A stretch of 64,000 bases of DNA from Pseudomonas sp. B33.4 (GCF_034555375.1 NZ_CP140706.1:1293001-1357000), one strand, 5' to 3'; positions 15,421 to 24,568 are shown, numbered from the stretch's first letter. The notes: generated by a model from the letters alone, not told the origin. Translations and numbers: made by a program.

Positions 15421-16290
15421 GTGAGTCTCACAGTCATTGCGCAGCGTATGGGTAACACGAGCTTTCAGCGCCTGGTGACTGGCCTTGTCTTGAGCACCTT
15501 GCTGGTCGGTTGCTCCAGCACCAAATCGAGCAATGTGCGGGTGGTCGATCGCAACAATGCGGTGGCCCAACGTCCTGCCGTGACGACCGGCCAGTATGTA
15601 GTCCGTCCGGGCGATACGATGTTTTCGATCGCGTTTCGCTACGGCTGGGACTACAAAGCCCTCGCGGCCCGGAACAATATTCCTACGCCGTATACGATCC
15701 ATCCGGGTCAGACAATTCGCTTTGACGGCCGCACCGGTTCAACGCCGACGGCGGTGGTGAGCAACAGCAGTTCTTCGCCTTCTTCGTCGAGTAAAACCAC
15801 GGTAATCCGGCGCCAGGCAAATGGCACGACAACCACCACAACCACCGGTTCTGCGGGGGCTGTACCGTCCGTCGCCAACAAACCAGCACCCGCTCCACTG
15901 CCTCCAGCGGGCCCGGCCCCGACCGGCTGGGGATGGCCATCTAATGGCATTCTGATTGGAAAATTCTCTTCAAACGGTAGTTTGAATAAAGGAATTGATA
16001 TCGCCGGAGATTTGGGACAGCCTGTTTTAGCTGCGTCTGATGGGACGGTAGTTTACGCCGGGAGTGGCTTAAGGGGCTACGGCGAATTAGTCATCATCAA
16101 ACACAGCGAAACCTACGTCAGTGCCTACGGACATAACCGCAGGCTGTTGGTTCGGGAGGGACAGCAGGTCAAGGTCGGACAGACAATTGCCGAAATGGGG
16201 TCAACGGGTACAGACCGGGTGAAACTGCATTTTGAGATTCGCCGCCAAGGTAAACCTGTAGATCCACTGCAGTTCCTGCCAAGACGTTGA
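15421..16290 (+). CDS. nlpD: Lipoprotein NlpD, amidase activator (LysM + LytM)
   Basis: The 289-residue lipoprotein starts with GTG at 15421 (MSLTVIAQRM), chosen because gggagcgg lies just upstream. A signal peptide ends in the lipobox LLVGC, giving lipidated Cys31. A LysM domain (YVVRPGDTMFSIAFRYGWDY, then HPGQTIRFDG) spans about residues 60-103. A Ser/Thr/Pro-rich linker follows, then a C-terminal M23/LytM domain with HFEIRRQGKPVDPLQFLP. The HxxxD zinc motif is absent (GIDIAGD), as in catalytically dead amidase activators, so it probably activates AmiC at the septum. In pseudomonads the main rpoS promoter lies within nlpD. Confidence 0.95.
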   Translation: MSLTVIAQRMGNTSFQRLVTGLVLSTLLVGCSSTKSSNVRVVDRNNAVAQRPAVTTGQYVVRPGDTMFSIAFRYGWDYKALAARNNIPTPYTIHPGQTIRFDGRTGSTPTAVVSNSSSSPSSSSKTTVIRRQANGTTTTTTTGSAGAVPSVANKPAPAPLPPAGPAPTGWGWPSNGILIGKFSSNGSLNKGIDIAGDLGQPVLAASDGTVVYAGSGLRGYGELVIIKHSETYVSAYGHNRRLLVREGQQVKVGQTIAEMGSTGTDRVKLHFEIRRQGKPVDPLQFLPRR

Positions 16291-16396
16291 TTTGTAAGCC
16301 AGCCTGTTCCGTCACGTAGAGGGGACAGGCTCCAGCGCTGCCAAGGATAAAGGCGTCGCTTGAGCTTGGGGTCGAACTCACCAAAGGACTATAACA

Positions 16397-17407
16397 ATGG
16401 CTCTCAGTAAAGAAGTGCCGGAGTTTGACATCGACGATGAGGTTCTCCTTATGGAGACCGGCATCGATTCGGAATCTTCGATGTCGAATGATGAAGGGGC
16501 TGCTCCACCTTCCGTTCGTTCCAAATCCAAACACTCCGCTTCACTTAAACAACATAAGTACATCGATTACACGCGGGCACTTGATGCCACGCAGTTGTAT
16601 CTCAACGAAATCGGCTTTTCCCCATTGCTCTCCCCGGAGGAAGAAGTTCATTTTGCGCGACTGTCGCAAAGTGGCGATCCGGCCGGGCGCAAGCGCATGA
16701 TTGAAAGTAACCTGCGGCTGGTGGTCAAAATCGCCCGGCGTTACGTCAATCGGGGGCTCTCGCTGCTGGATCTGATCGAAGAGGGCAACCTCGGATTGAT
16801 CCGCGCGGTGGAAAAGTTCGATCCCGAGCGCGGCTTCCGCTTCTCGACCTACGCGACCTGGTGGATTCGTCAGACCATCGAGCGCGCGATCATGAATCAG
16901 ACCCGGACCATCCGGTTGCCGATCCATGTGGTCAAGGAACTCAACGTGTACCTGCGGGCTGCACGGGAGCTGACACAAAAGCTCGACCACGAACCTTCAC
17001 CCGAAGAAATCGCCAACCTGCTGGAAAAACCGGTGGGCGAGGTCAAGCGCATGCTCGGCCTGAATGAACGGGTTTCTTCGGTCGACGTCTCGCTGGGTCC
17101 GGATTCGGATAAAACCCTGCTGGACACCCTCACCGATGATCGTCCGACCGATCCATGTGAATTGCTGCAGGATGACGACCTGTCGCAGAGCATTGATCAA
17201 TGGCTGTCGGAGCTGACCGACAAGCAGCGCGAGGTGGTTGTACGCCGCTTCGGTCTGCGCGGTCACGAAAGCAGCACGCTGGAAGATGTAGGCCTGGAGA
17301 TCGGCCTGACCCGGGAACGGGTGCGGCAGATCCAGGTAGAGGGCCTCAAGCGCCTTCGTGAAATCCTTGAGAAGAATGGCCTGTCGAGCGAGTCGCTGTT
17401 CCAGTAA
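16397..17407 (+). CDS. rpoS: RNA polymerase sigma factor RpoS
   Basis: The 336-residue sigma-70-family protein directs transcription in stationary phase and general stress. Region 1.2 ([17 protein letters not shown]), region 2 ([20 protein letters not shown], then [20 protein letters not shown]) and region 4 helix-turn-helix ([19 protein letters not shown], then [11 protein letters not shown]) are intact. It follows nlpD by 106 bp and is closed by an intrinsic terminator. The downstream rsmZ places a Gac/Rsm regulatory RNA beside this stress sigma factor, as in other fluorescent pseudomonads. Confidence 0.98.
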   Translation: MALSKEVPEFDIDDEVLLMETGIDSESSMSNDEGAAPPSVRSKSKHSASLKQHKYIDYTRALDATQLYLNEIGFSPLLSPEEEVHFARLSQSGDPAGRKRMIESNLRLVVKIARRYVNRGLSLLDLIEEGNLGLIRAVEKFDPERGFRFSTYATWWIRQTIERAIMNQTRTIRLPIHVVKELNVYLRAARELTQKLDHEPSPEEIANLLEKPVGEVKRMLGLNERVSSVDVSLGPDSDKTLLDTLTDDRPTDPCELLQDDDLSQSIDQWLSELTDKQREVVVRRFGLRGHESSTLEDVGLEIGLTRERVRQIQVEGLKRLREILEKNGLSSESLFQ

Positions 17408-17434
17408 GCGCTTCACACGCTCGCCCGCAAGAAG

Positions 17435-17457
17435 CCCCGACTGGTTCGGGGTTTTTT
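17435..17457 (+). terminator. Intrinsic terminator of rpoS
   Basis: Stem ccccga / tcgggg with a 5-base loop (17435-17451) is followed by six T residues, 28 bp after the rpoS stop. Confidence 0.9.
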
Positions 17458-17542
17458 GTTGGCCTGGATTTGATGGTCATCTCACCCGCCTTTTTCATTG
17501 TCAGACATACGGTACGCATTTCCATCCTTTGTAGTCTCGCGG

Positions 17543-17560
17543 CGTAAGCCTTGTCTTACT
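17543..17560 (+). promoter_or_regulatory. GacA upstream activating sequence of rsmZ
   Basis: cgtaag-N6-cttact matches the known GacA-box pattern TGTAAG-N6-CTTACA at 10 of 12 fixed positions. It lies about 173-190 bp upstream of the predicted rsmZ start, the distance known for this gene, so phosphorylated GacA should bind here. Confidence 0.88.
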
Positions 17561-17696
17561 CTCTCGTAAGTGTTCCCTATTTTTACAAGACGGCAGACGT
17601 CGATTACCGCCATCGTTTAAAGTTAAATCGTTGTTTTATAAGTTTATTTTTTTAAGTTAAGTGCTTATGACAACCTTTTTCGGCACCCAGAGCCGA

Positions 17697-17724
17697 TTGC
17701 TCTTGTCAGGGAACTCTCTAGTAT
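17697..17724 (+). promoter_or_regulatory. rsmZ core promoter
   Basis: A sigma-70-type pair, ttgctc (17697-17702) and tagtat (17719-17724), is separated by 16 bp and sits 8 bp before the RNA start. Confidence 0.7.
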
Positions 17725-17732
17725 CGGGGTTG

Positions 17733-17860
17733 TGTCGACGGACAGACACGCCCTTCAAGGAAGAGGGGAACGGACATCGCAGGATGCGATTCATCAGGAC
17801 GATGAAAAGGAATACAGGGAATAGGGAAAAAATGTGGGCGGGTCATACCGCCCCTTTTTT
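17733..17860 (+). ncRNA. rsmZ: Small regulatory RNA RsmZ (PrrB)
   Basis: The 128-nt RNA begins tgtcgacgg and ends with a G+C hairpin (gggcgg / ccgccc) plus six T residues. It carries repeated GGA motifs (ACGGAC, AAGGAA, ACGGAC, CAGGAT, CAGGAC, AAGGAA), the binding sites that titrate the translational repressors RsmA/RsmE. The length, start sequence, upstream GacA box and position between rpoS and fdxA all match RsmZ/PrrB of fluorescent pseudomonads. When Gac signalling is on, RsmZ frees mRNAs for secondary metabolites and exoenzymes. Confidence 0.95.
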
Positions 17861-17874
17861 CGCCTGCAGAAAAG

Positions 17875-17900
17875 TAAAAAGGCCCGCGAGGGGCCTTTTC
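17875..17900 (-). terminator. Terminator of fdxA (works on both strands)
   Basis: A 9-bp stem (aaaaggccc / ggggcctttt side) with a 5-base loop carries T-runs on both strands. It lies 19 bp past the fdxA stop and also backs up the rsmZ terminator. Confidence 0.85.
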
Positions 17901-17918
17901 GTTCGAGCGCGGGGCTGA

Positions 17919-18242
17919 TCAGCGTTCGAGGTCTTTGATCTTGCCTTTGACGCCATCCCACTCTTCGGCATCTGGCAGCGATTCTTTCTTCTCGGTGATG
18001 TTCGGCCAGATTTCAGCCAGCTCAACGTTGAGTTGAATGAACTCCTGCATCTCTTCCGGAACTTCGTCCTCGGAGAAAATGGCTACGGCCGGGCATTCCG
18101 GTTCGCACAGGGCGCAGTCGATGCACTCATCCGGGTGAATCACCAGGAAATTCGGGCCTTCGTAAAAGCAGTCCACCGGACAGACTTCTACGCAGTCGGT
18201 GTACTTGCACTTGATGCAGTTGTCGGTGACGACGAAGGTCAT
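17919..18242 (-). CDS. fdxA: Seven-iron ferredoxin FdxA
   Basis: The 107-residue electron carrier has the N-terminal cluster ligands [18 protein letters not shown] and the second set in [12 protein letters not shown], the pattern of [3Fe-4S][4Fe-4S] ferredoxins of the Azotobacter FdI type. The ATG at 18242 gives the family start [14 protein letters not shown]; a longer reading to 18284 adds 14 unconserved residues. It lies between rsmZ and mutS, the usual pseudomonad order. Its exact redox partner is not shown by the sequence. Confidence 0.96.
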   Translation of the reverse strand: MTFVVTDNCIKCKYTDCVEVCPVDCFYEGPNFLVIHPDECIDCALCEPECPAVAIFSEDEVPEEMQEFIQLNVELAEIWPNITEKKESLPDAEEWDGVKGKIKDLER

Positions 18243-18405
18243 TTCTAATTTTCTCCTCAGGCGGCGGCAGCGTTGCCCCTTCACGGTTGGGGTCGCCAGG
18301 TTCGGGAGCGATACCTGCTGGCCAGGCTATTAGCCAGCAGCATCCCAAACCGCGCGAGATTCTAACAGCTTGAAGCCGTTTGCGTTATATCCGCTTCTTC
18401 AGTGC

Positions 18406-20988
18406 TTATATCCGGTTCTTCAGTGCATAGAGCATTTCGAGCGCACGGCGCGGGGTCAGGTCATCCAGATCCAGTTTAGCCAGCTCATCGAGTACCGGGT
18501 GCGGCAGGCTGGCGAACATGTCGCTTTGCTGTGGCGTCGCCGGTTTGCCCTTGGCGGCAGGTTTCGGCGCTTCATGCGGCAAGGCAGTTTCTTCCAGTCG
18601 GCTCAGGTGCTCGCGGGCACGCACGATCACTTCGCTCGGCACACCGGCCAGTTGCGCCACCGCCAGGCCGTAGCTCTGGCTGGCAGGGCCGGGCAGCACG
18701 TGGTGCAGGAAAACGATGCGTTCGTTGTGCTCGGTGGCGTTGAGGTGGACGTTTGCCACCAGCGGCTCTGCTTCCGGCAACACAGTCAGTTCGAAGTAGT
18801 GCGTTGCGAACAGCGTGTATGCGCGCAAATGAGCCAGACGCTCAGCCGCGGCCCATGCCAGCGACAGACCGTCAAAGGTGCTGGTGCCACGACCGACTTC
18901 GTCCATCAGCACCAGGCTGCGCTCGGTGGCATTGTGCAGGATGTTGGCGGTTTCGCTCATCTCAACCATGAAGGTCGAACGGCCACCCGCGAGGTCATCG
19001 CTGGAACCGATACGGGTGAAAATGCGATCGACCAGCGACAGTTCGCAACTGGCTGCCGGCACGAAGCTGCCGATGTGCGCCAGCAGCACGATCAATGCGG
19101 TCTGGCGCATGTAGGTGGATTTACCGCCCATGTTCGGGCCGGTGATCACCAGCATGCGCGTATTGTCGTCCAGGCTCAGGTCGTTGGCCACGAACGGCGT
19201 GGTCAGCACTTGCTCGACCACCGGGTGACGACCCTGGGTGATGCGCATGCATGGCTCGCTGACGAAACGCGGGCAGTTCAGGTCGAGGTTCAGTGCGCGC
19301 TCGGCAAGGTTGCTCAGCACGTCGAGTTCGGCCAGTGCGCCAGCGGTGTCCTGCAATGGTGGCAACTGGCTGATCAGATCTTCCAGCAGCGCTTCGTACA
19401 GCATCTTTTCGCGTGCCAGGGCGCGGCTCTTGGCGGACAGGGCCTTGTCTTCGAACTCTTTCAGTTCCGGCGTGATGAAGCGTTCAGCGCCTTTCAGCGT
19501 TTGCCGACGGATGTAGTCCGCCGGCGCCGATTCGGCCTGCTTGCTTGGCAATTCGATGAAGTAGCCATGAATGCGGTTATAGCCGACTTTCAGGTGGCTG
19601 AGGCCGGTGCGCGCTTTTTCGCGGGCTTCGAGATCGATGAGGAACTGGCCGGCGTTTTCACTCAGCGATTGCAACTCGTCGAGTTCGCTGTCGTAACCGG
19701 TTTTCAACACACCGCCGTCACGGATCACCGCTGGCGGGTTGTCGATGATGGCTTTTTCCAGCAATGCCGCCAGTTCCGGATAAGTGCTGGTGATCGTCGC
19801 CAAACCTTGCAGGTGCGGCGCTTCCAGATCGGTCATCGCCATTTGCAGTTCAGGCAGCGCGCCGAGGGCGTCACGCAGGCGCGCGAGGTCACGAGGGCGG
19901 GCATTACGCAGGCCGATCCGCGCGAGGATCCGCTCGATGTCGCCAATTTCCTTGAGCTGCGGTTGCAGCTTTTCGAAGCGATAGCGATCAAGCAGGCATG
20001 TGATCGAGGTCTGTCGCGCCAGCAACACGGTCAAGTCGCGCAAGGGACGGTTCAGCCAGCGGGTCAGCAAACGGCTGCCCATGGCGGTCTGGCAGCGATC
20101 AACCACCGATTGCAGGGTGTTGTCGCGGCCGCCAGCGAGGTTGGTGTCGAGCTCCAGATTGCGGCGGCTTGCGCCGTTGAGTACCACGGTGTCGTCGAGA
20201 CGTTCATGGCGCAGGCTGCGCAGGTGGGGCAGGGCGGTGCGCTGGGTTTCCTTGGCGTAGGCCAACAGGCAACCCGCAGCGCCGATGGCCAGGGTCAGGT
20301 TCTCGCAACCAAAGCCCTTGAGGTCTTGGGTGGAGAATTGCTGGCAAAGGCTTTTCAGTGCCGAGTCGCGCTCGAAATCCCACGGCGCACGGCGACTGAC
20401 GCCACGGCGTTTTTCCGCCGGAAGATCCCTTGGCCAATCGTCCGGGATCAGCAATTCCACCGGGTTGATCCGCTCCAGTTCCGCCAGCAGATTTTCCCAG
20501 CCTTTGATTTCCGATACGCTGAAGTTGCCGCTGGTGATGTCCAGCACGGCCAGACCGAACAGGCGCTCGTCACCCAGCAGCGCAGCGATCAGGTTGTCGC
20601 GGCGCTCGTCGAGCAGCGCCTCGTCGCTGACCGTCCCCGGCGTGAGGATGCGCACCACCTGACGTTCCACCGGGCCTTTGCTGGTGGCCGGGTCGCCCAC
20701 CTGCTCGCAGATCACCACCGACTCGCCAAGCTTCACCAGCTTCGCCAGATAGCCTTCCGCCGCGTGGTAAGGAATGCCACACATCGGAATCGCCTGCCCC
20801 GCGGACTGCCCGCGCGCGGTCAGGGTGATGTCGAGCAACTTGGCTGCCTTCTTCGCGTCTTCGTAGAAGATCTCGTAGAAGTCGCCCATGCGGTAGAACA
20901 TCAGCTGATCCGGGTGCTGATTTTTCAGGCGCCAGTACTGCTGCATCATCGGAGTGTGGGAGGACAGGTCTGAAATAGCTTTATTCAT
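18406..20988 (-). CDS. mutS: DNA mismatch repair protein MutS
   Basis: The 860-residue mismatch sensor has the mismatch-reading motif GDFYEIF (Phe37, Glu39) in domain I. It also has the Walker A loop [13 protein letters not shown] near residue 618, Walker [17 protein letters not shown] near 695 and the helix-turn-helix/C-terminal segment. The ATG at 20988 ([15 protein letters not shown]) is preferred; the frame is open further upstream to 21156 but that part has no conservation. A 2.6-kb open frame on the opposite strand is a coding shadow. mutS marks the left edge of the tailocin insertion hotspot. Confidence 0.97.
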   Translation of the reverse strand: MNKAISDLSSHTPMMQQYWRLKNQHPDQLMFYRMGDFYEIFYEDAKKAAKLLDITLTARGQSAGQAIPMCGIPYHAAEGYLAKLVKLGESVVICEQVGDPATSKGPVERQVVRILTPGTVSDEALLDERRDNLIAALLGDERLFGLAVLDITSGNFSVSEIKGWENLLAELERINPVELLIPDDWPRDLPAEKRRGVSRRAPWDFERDSALKSLCQQFSTQDLKGFGCENLTLAIGAAGCLLAYAKETQRTALPHLRSLRHERLDDTVVLNGASRRNLELDTNLAGGRDNTLQSVVDRCQTAMGSRLLTRWLNRPLRDLTVLLARQTSITCLLDRYRFEKLQPQLKEIGDIERILARIGLRNARPRDLARLRDALGALPELQMAMTDLEAPHLQGLATITSTYPELAALLEKAIIDNPPAVIRDGGVLKTGYDSELDELQSLSENAGQFLIDLEAREKARTGLSHLKVGYNRIHGYFIELPSKQAESAPADYIRRQTLKGAERFITPELKEFEDKALSAKSRALAREKMLYEALLEDLISQLPPLQDTAGALAELDVLSNLAERALNLDLNCPRFVSEPCMRITQGRHPVVEQVLTTPFVANDLSLDDNTRMLVITGPNMGGKSTYMRQTALIVLLAHIGSFVPAASCELSLVDRIFTRIGSSDDLAGGRSTFMVEMSETANILHNATERSLVLMDEVGRGTSTFDGLSLAWAAAERLAHLRAYTLFATHYFELTVLPEAEPLVANVHLNATEHNERIVFLHHVLPGPASQSYGLAVAQLAGVPSEVIVRAREHLSRLEETALPHEAPKPAAKGKPATPQQSDMFASLPHPVLDELAKLDLDDLTPRRALEMLYALKNRI

Positions 20989-21227
20989 CAGAGGTTTAGC
21001 TTTACCGGAAAAAGTGACAAGGCAAAAACGGGGTCGTTTGCATCTACGAAATAGCGAGTGTTTGCCAGCGATGCGGCCCGTGGGTTGATTCAGTGGGACG
21101 GAGTATGAAGTTTTTTTGAGGTGGATGCAGCAACGCGCGGCCGCTCGGGTTGGCATTGTGTCCTATAGTGCCGAAAAGCTATCGAATGATCGGAATTCGA
21201 GGATTGCAGATCAGTTGAGGACGCAGC

Positions 21228-21986
21228 TTGGAACAGTCAGAGGGCATCGGCTCACAAGCGTCAGCGAGCGATTGTTACTACGATGCAGAAAAAATGACTC
21301 TCAGCCGGGCGCGGCGGTCAGTCTTGCTGGGCAGCAATGAAAGCGATCTGCTGCTGGCGCTGATAGCCGGCGTGACCGATAAGGAACAGCTCATCTCCAG
21401 GGTCTGGGGGGAGCGCGGGGTGGTGATTTCCGACAGCAGTTATTACAAGACCCTGCACATGCTTCGCACGCATTTCGCTGACGTCGGGTTGCCTCGGGAC
21501 AGTCTCAAGACCTTGCCTCGCCGTGGCGTGGTGCTGTTGTGTGAAATCCGGTTGGTCAGCGCACAGACTCAAGCCTCTGAGTCGTCGTCTGCGCTGGTAA
21601 TCGATGCTGAACCCTTCATCGTCGACGCTCCCTCGGTGAAAAAGCCATTCAGTCGTTACTGTCGCTTCCTTTTGCCAGCAATCCTGGTGCCGGCGATTGC
21701 TCTTCCGGTCTTTTACGCTTATCTGGTGTTTAAAAAACCTGCTGATCTGGAGGAGTGGAAACTCATCTGGCAAGAAGGCGAAGCGAAATTGTATGTAGAA
21801 GAAAGTGAAAGAATGTCCAAAGAGGATATTGTCAAAGCGCTCAGCGAGTTCGAGCCACCCATTGTATTGTCCGATATTAACTACTATGTGCGAAAACCGC
21901 TCTCCCAATTACTGGTCAAGTGTATCAAGCCGGAAAGTAAGGGGGAGGCCATATGCGTGAACTACCAACTCGTTGGAAAAAAATAG
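21228..21986 (+). CDS. ToxR/CadC-like membrane-anchored winged-helix regulator
   Basis: The 252-residue protein has an OmpR-type winged helix in residues 15-108 (LLLALIAGVTDKEQLISRVW, then SYYKTLHMLRTHFADVGLP and LKTLPRRGVVLL), a linker, one transmembrane helix (about 147-168) and an ~85-residue outer domain. No receiver domain is present, so it resembles one-component ToxR/CadC regulators that bind DNA from the membrane. The start is TTG at 21228 with gagg 8 bp upstream; an ATG at codon 23 would remove the first strand of the domain. It overlaps the next gene by 34 bp. Target and signal are unknown. Confidence 0.75.
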   Translation: MEQSEGIGSQASASDCYYDAEKMTLSRARRSVLLGSNESDLLLALIAGVTDKEQLISRVWGERGVVISDSSYYKTLHMLRTHFADVGLPRDSLKTLPRRGVVLLCEIRLVSAQTQASESSSALVIDAEPFIVDAPSVKKPFSRYCRFLLPAILVPAIALPVFYAYLVFKKPADLEEWKLIWQEGEAKLYVEESERMSKEDIVKALSEFEPPIVLSDINYYVRKPLSQLLVKCIKPESKGEAICVNYQLVGKK

Positions 21987-22444
21987 TCGCACTGTTTGGT
22001 GTCTTGTCTGCATGCATCTTTGGTGCTCTGGTTATCAAGTATTTCTATTTTATTAATCGCGATATTCCACGCGCACCCTGCTTTGCATCCATCGATTTTG
22101 TCCATACTCATGATCACAAAGTCCGTTGGCATGGCGTTGGTGATATGACGATCGATCCAAGGGAGGGCGCTCTCTATGTGTACTACGTCGTCAAAACCCC
22201 TGAAGGCAAAGTTTATACCTATGATCGCAAGTTCGAGATTGCACTGACACATCTGGACACTTCCAGGTTTCTGTTCAAGACGCGTTCGATTGTAAAGTTT
22301 GACGCGGACACCGCCGGCGATGAGCTTCCGTTTATGGAAAGAGGTTTTCAAGGCGGTATGGTGACGTTCAATTACTTCTCCGATGCCGAGTATTATTACA
22401 ATATCAATAACCTGATCAACGGCGTCTGCCACGTCCCTCGCTAG
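21953..22444 (+). CDS. Membrane protein partnered with the ToxR-like regulator (FidL/ToxS-like arrangement)
   Basis: The 163-residue protein has a single N-terminal membrane helix (about residues 9-31) and a periplasmic domain with beta-strand-rich sequence (GDMTIDPREGALYVYYVVKT, later YYYNINNLINGVCHVPR). The gene begins inside the regulator gene, after a strong ggggagg signal. A ToxR-type regulator followed by an overlapping gene for a small membrane partner is the arrangement of ToxR-ToxS and MarT-FidL. I infer a stabilising or signal-sensing partner; sequence similarity alone is not enough to name it. Confidence 0.7.
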   Translation: MRELPTRWKKIVALFGVLSACIFGALVIKYFYFINRDIPRAPCFASIDFVHTHDHKVRWHGVGDMTIDPREGALYVYYVVKTPEGKVYTYDRKFEIALTHLDTSRFLFKTRSIVKFDADTAGDELPFMERGFQGGMVTFNYFSDAEYYYNINNLINGVCHVPR

Positions 22445-22645
22445 CGCAAACCCTTGAGGTGCAAAGCCTCTGGGCGAGTAAGTAAGACTGAGTAAGATGC
22501 CAGTAAGGCCTCGGCGGCCCTGCGTTGTTAATGTGGTTCGAGTCAAGCCAACAGCCCCTGCGACTACCGGAGAGTCAGGCGTAGTGCGGCTGTTTAGTTG
22601 CCTTGAATGACATGATGATGTTTAAGCTGTTGAGGAAGGTTATAA

Positions 22646-23005
22646 ATGCTCTGGTTTTGCGTGCGCAGTTCTCACGGGGCCAAGTCTCCCGCCTGGAAAC
22701 GATCGATTGCAATAAATCGGGAAGGTATGGTGTTTGTGCCGGCGGTTATTGCAGGAAAAGAAAAGGACGTCAGTTTTTTCACGTTGTCCGATCGCACTCC
22801 GGTTTTACTTTGCTTCGATCATGTTTACGTACCAGTGGCGTGGATGGTCGAACACTTCCCGGTGTGCAGAACTCGCTGTCGCGACATGATGATGGCGGCA
22901 CTTTCTGGTGTGCGGGAAACGTTAGGTTGTCGTAAGGCATGGTCTCGGGTGAGCCACTTCCGTGGACGCGCTGGAGAAAAAAGTTATATGGGGTTTGTTT
23001 TATGA
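22646..23005 (+). CDS. Hypothetical protein coupled to the DUF1090 gene
   Basis: The 119-residue product (MLWFCVRSSHGAKSPAWKRS...) is not recognised. It has no signal peptide or clear membrane segment and contains six cysteines. Support for coding is a good aggaagg signal 6 bp before the ATG and a 4-bp atga overlap with the next gene. Two other frames over the same stretch are open for shorter lengths (for example from 22603), so the call is tentative. Confidence 0.5.
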   Translation: MLWFCVRSSHGAKSPAWKRSIAINREGMVFVPAVIAGKEKDVSFFTLSDRTPVLLCFDHVYVPVAWMVEHFPVCRTRCRDMMMAALSGVRETLGCRKAWSRVSHFRGRAGEKSYMGFVL

Positions 23006-23382
23006 GGCCGAGTCTGTTTTGGCATCTGTCTCTTCTGATGGGTAGCGTTTTGATCATCGATAGTTCATGGGCTGGCGCGGGGGAAAGTTGTGCGCAGCGC
23101 CGCGCCGAACTGGTGTTGCAAATTGAGCACGCTGAGGCGGCGGACAATGTTTATCGCCAATCCGGTTTAGAGCAGGCACTTGCCAATGTCGAGCGTTATT
23201 GCCAAGAACCTTCCGCGCAAGATGACCGTTCAAGCGCCATCCAAAAGGCCGCAGCCGAAGTGCGGCGCAGACAGAACTATCTGGATGCCGCACGTCAGTA
23301 CGGTGATGTGAAAGTCATCAAAAAACAGGAAGCCAGGTTCGAACGGGCTCAGACAAAACTGCAAAAGCTCATGGATGAGTAA
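23002..23382 (+). CDS. DUF1090 family periplasmic protein
   Basis: The 126-residue protein has a signal peptide (MRPSLFWHLSLLMGSVLIID, then SSWAGA) and a mature part dominated by a charged coiled coil. It has two cysteines (CAQRRAELVLQIEHAEAADN, YCQEPSA) and ends KKQEARFERAQTKLQKLMDE, the pattern of DUF1090/YqjC proteins. Function is unknown for the family; some members are acid- or stress-induced. Its ATG overlaps the stop of the upstream gene by 4 bp. A longer in-frame reading from 22939 is unlikely because the signal peptide would then be internal. Confidence 0.75.
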   Translation: MRPSLFWHLSLLMGSVLIIDSSWAGAGESCAQRRAELVLQIEHAEAADNVYRQSGLEQALANVERYCQEPSAQDDRSSAIQKAAAEVRRRQNYLDAARQYGDVKVIKKQEARFERAQTKLQKLMDE

Positions 23383-23468
23383 AGGGGCCACCACCAACGA
23401 ACCGCAGCAGGTTTTCTCTTTCAACTCTGCAATCCAACGTGCTCATCAGTGACACTGGAAAATCGAAT

Positions 23469-23651
23469 ATGAAAAACATCCTTATCTTTGCTTCAGTCTT
23501 TACTTCTGCTGTGCTGATCTCTGGCTGCACCGCCACCGATTGGGTGCATGCTGCCGGTGGAATCATGGGCGCCAAGGACGATTACGACAGGAAGGCCAGA
23601 ACCGATCGACTTAAAAAGGCCAATGCTGCCGCGCGACGCGTCAGAGGCTGA
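23469..23651 (+). CDS. Small lipoprotein
   Basis: The 60-residue product begins MKNILIFASVFTSAVLISGC: a short positively charged start, a hydrophobic core and lipobox LISGC with lipidated Cys20. The mature part is ~40 residues, basic and helical (DDYDRKARTDRLKKANAAAR). It is not recognised beyond being a lipoprotein. It is the last gene before the tailocin regulator; nothing ties it to the tailocin function. Confidence 0.7.
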   Translation: MKNILIFASVFTSAVLISGCTATDWVHAAGGIMGAKDDYDRKARTDRLKKANAAARRVRG

Positions 23652-23681
23652 CAGCAAGTTACATCCGGGCCGTTATTCAAT

Positions 23682-23712
23682 TCAAAATGATGGCTCGGTA
23701 GTATCATTTTGA
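23682..23712 (+). terminator. 10-bp inverted repeat after the lipoprotein gene
   Basis: tcaaaatgat (23682-23691) and atcattttga (23703-23712) are perfect complements across 11 bp. The repeat may terminate the lipoprotein transcript or serve as a regulator site in front of the repressor gene; the right arm ends in a T-rich tract. Confidence 0.45.
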
Positions 23713-23728
23713 GGATGAATTCATATTT

Positions 23729-23797
23729 ATGCGTTAATTATGCAAATCAGCATTTGTCTTCGCGAATAACTTCAAGCACTATGCGCGTTATGCAAAA
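23729..23797. promoter_or_regulatory. Probable autoregulatory operators of the tailocin repressor
   Basis: Two related sites, atgcgttaattatgcaaat (23729-23747) and atgcgcgttatgcaaaa (23781-23797), share atgcg...ttatgcaaa. The same atgc/gcat vocabulary fills the operator array at 24611-24679. The second site covers the likely start codon, which would let the repressor limit its own synthesis. Confidence 0.55.
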
Positions 23798-24524
23798 ACG
23801 CAACGTAGCCTCCGTCTTAAGAGCACTGCTCGACCAGCACGGGATCTCCCCCACGGAGCTCCACCGTCGCACTGGCGTGCCTCAATCCACTCTCTCGCGG
23901 ATTCTCAGCGGGAAGATCGTCGATCCCTCGGATAAACACATTTCGAAGATCGCCGAATACTTCTCCGTGAGCACCGATCAATTGCGCGGGCGCGCAGATG
24001 TCGCGCCGTCGGCCGGAGCCGCGCGTGATGACGTACACGCGGAACTCAAGGACATAATGCTGTGGGACGACGATACGCCGGTCGATGATGACGAAGTATC
24101 GGTGCCGTTCCTTCGCGAGGTTGAATTGGCAGCAGGATCAGGAAGATTCGTCATCGAAGAGAGCGAGCGCTCTAGCCTGCGCTTCGGCAAGCGTAGCCTG
24201 CGTCATAACGGTGTGCAGTTCGATCAGGCCAAATGTGTGACCGTGCGTGGCAACAGCATGTTGCCAGTGCTGCGTGATGGCGCCACTGTCGGCGTGAATG
24301 CGGGCAAGTGCGGGATCGGCGACATCATTGATGGCGACCTGTACGCGATCAATCACAACGGCCAGTTGCGCGTGAAGCAACTCTATCGCCTGCCGACCGG
24401 CATTCGTCTGCGCAGCTTCAATCGCGATGAGCACCCGGACGAGGACTACAGCTTCCAGGAAATCCAGGAAGAGCAGATTGTCATCCTCGGTCACGTCTTC
24501 TGGTGGGGCATGTACGCCCGCTAA
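23781..24524 (+). CDS. LexA-like tailocin repressor (XRE DNA-binding + S24 self-cleaving peptidase; PrtR-type)
   Basis: The 247-residue protein has an XRE helix-turn-helix in residues 8-66 (GISPTELHRRTGVPQSTLSR, then ILSGK). A linker with the probable self-cleavage site ELAAGSG (117-119) leads to a LexA/S24 peptidase domain with catalytic Ser159 in VRGNSMLPV and Lys199 in LRVKQLY. RecA filaments should trigger cleavage, lifting repression of the cluster, as for PrtR of pyocins and CI-type repressors. The start is either 23781 or the ATG at 23790; a frame open to 23709 adds unconserved residues. No PrtN-like activator gene accompanies it. Confidence 0.9.
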   Translation: MRVMQKRNVASVLRALLDQHGISPTELHRRTGVPQSTLSRILSGKIVDPSDKHISKIAEYFSVSTDQLRGRADVAPSAGAARDDVHAELKDIMLWDDDTPVDDDEVSVPFLREVELAAGSGRFVIEESERSSLRFGKRSLRHNGVQFDQAKCVTVRGNSMLPVLRDGATVGVNAGKCGIGDIIDGDLYAINHNGQLRVKQLYRLPTGIRLRSFNRDEHPDEDYSFQEIQEEQIVILGHVFWWGMYAR

Positions 24525-24542
24525 CCACACCGCCTTCAGATA

Positions 24543-24568
24543 AGCCCGCCAATCGGCGGGTTTTTTTT
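24543..24568 (+). terminator. Terminator of the repressor gene
   Basis: Stem cccgcc / ggcggg with a 4-base loop followed by eight T residues, 18 bp after the stop. Confidence 0.92.

Noticed and set aside
18370..20973. 867-codon open frame on the strand opposite mutS
   Set aside because: It lies wholly antisense to mutS, has the Gln/Arg/His/Val-rich composition typical of antisense frames in G+C-rich genes, and shows no domain. mutS has all its motifs.
22603..22935. Alternative 110-codon frame beginning MNDMMMFKLL
   Set aside because: It overlaps the frame at 22646 that has the better ribosome-binding site and atga coupling; its later part is Arg/Gly/Cys-rich and unlike a folded protein.
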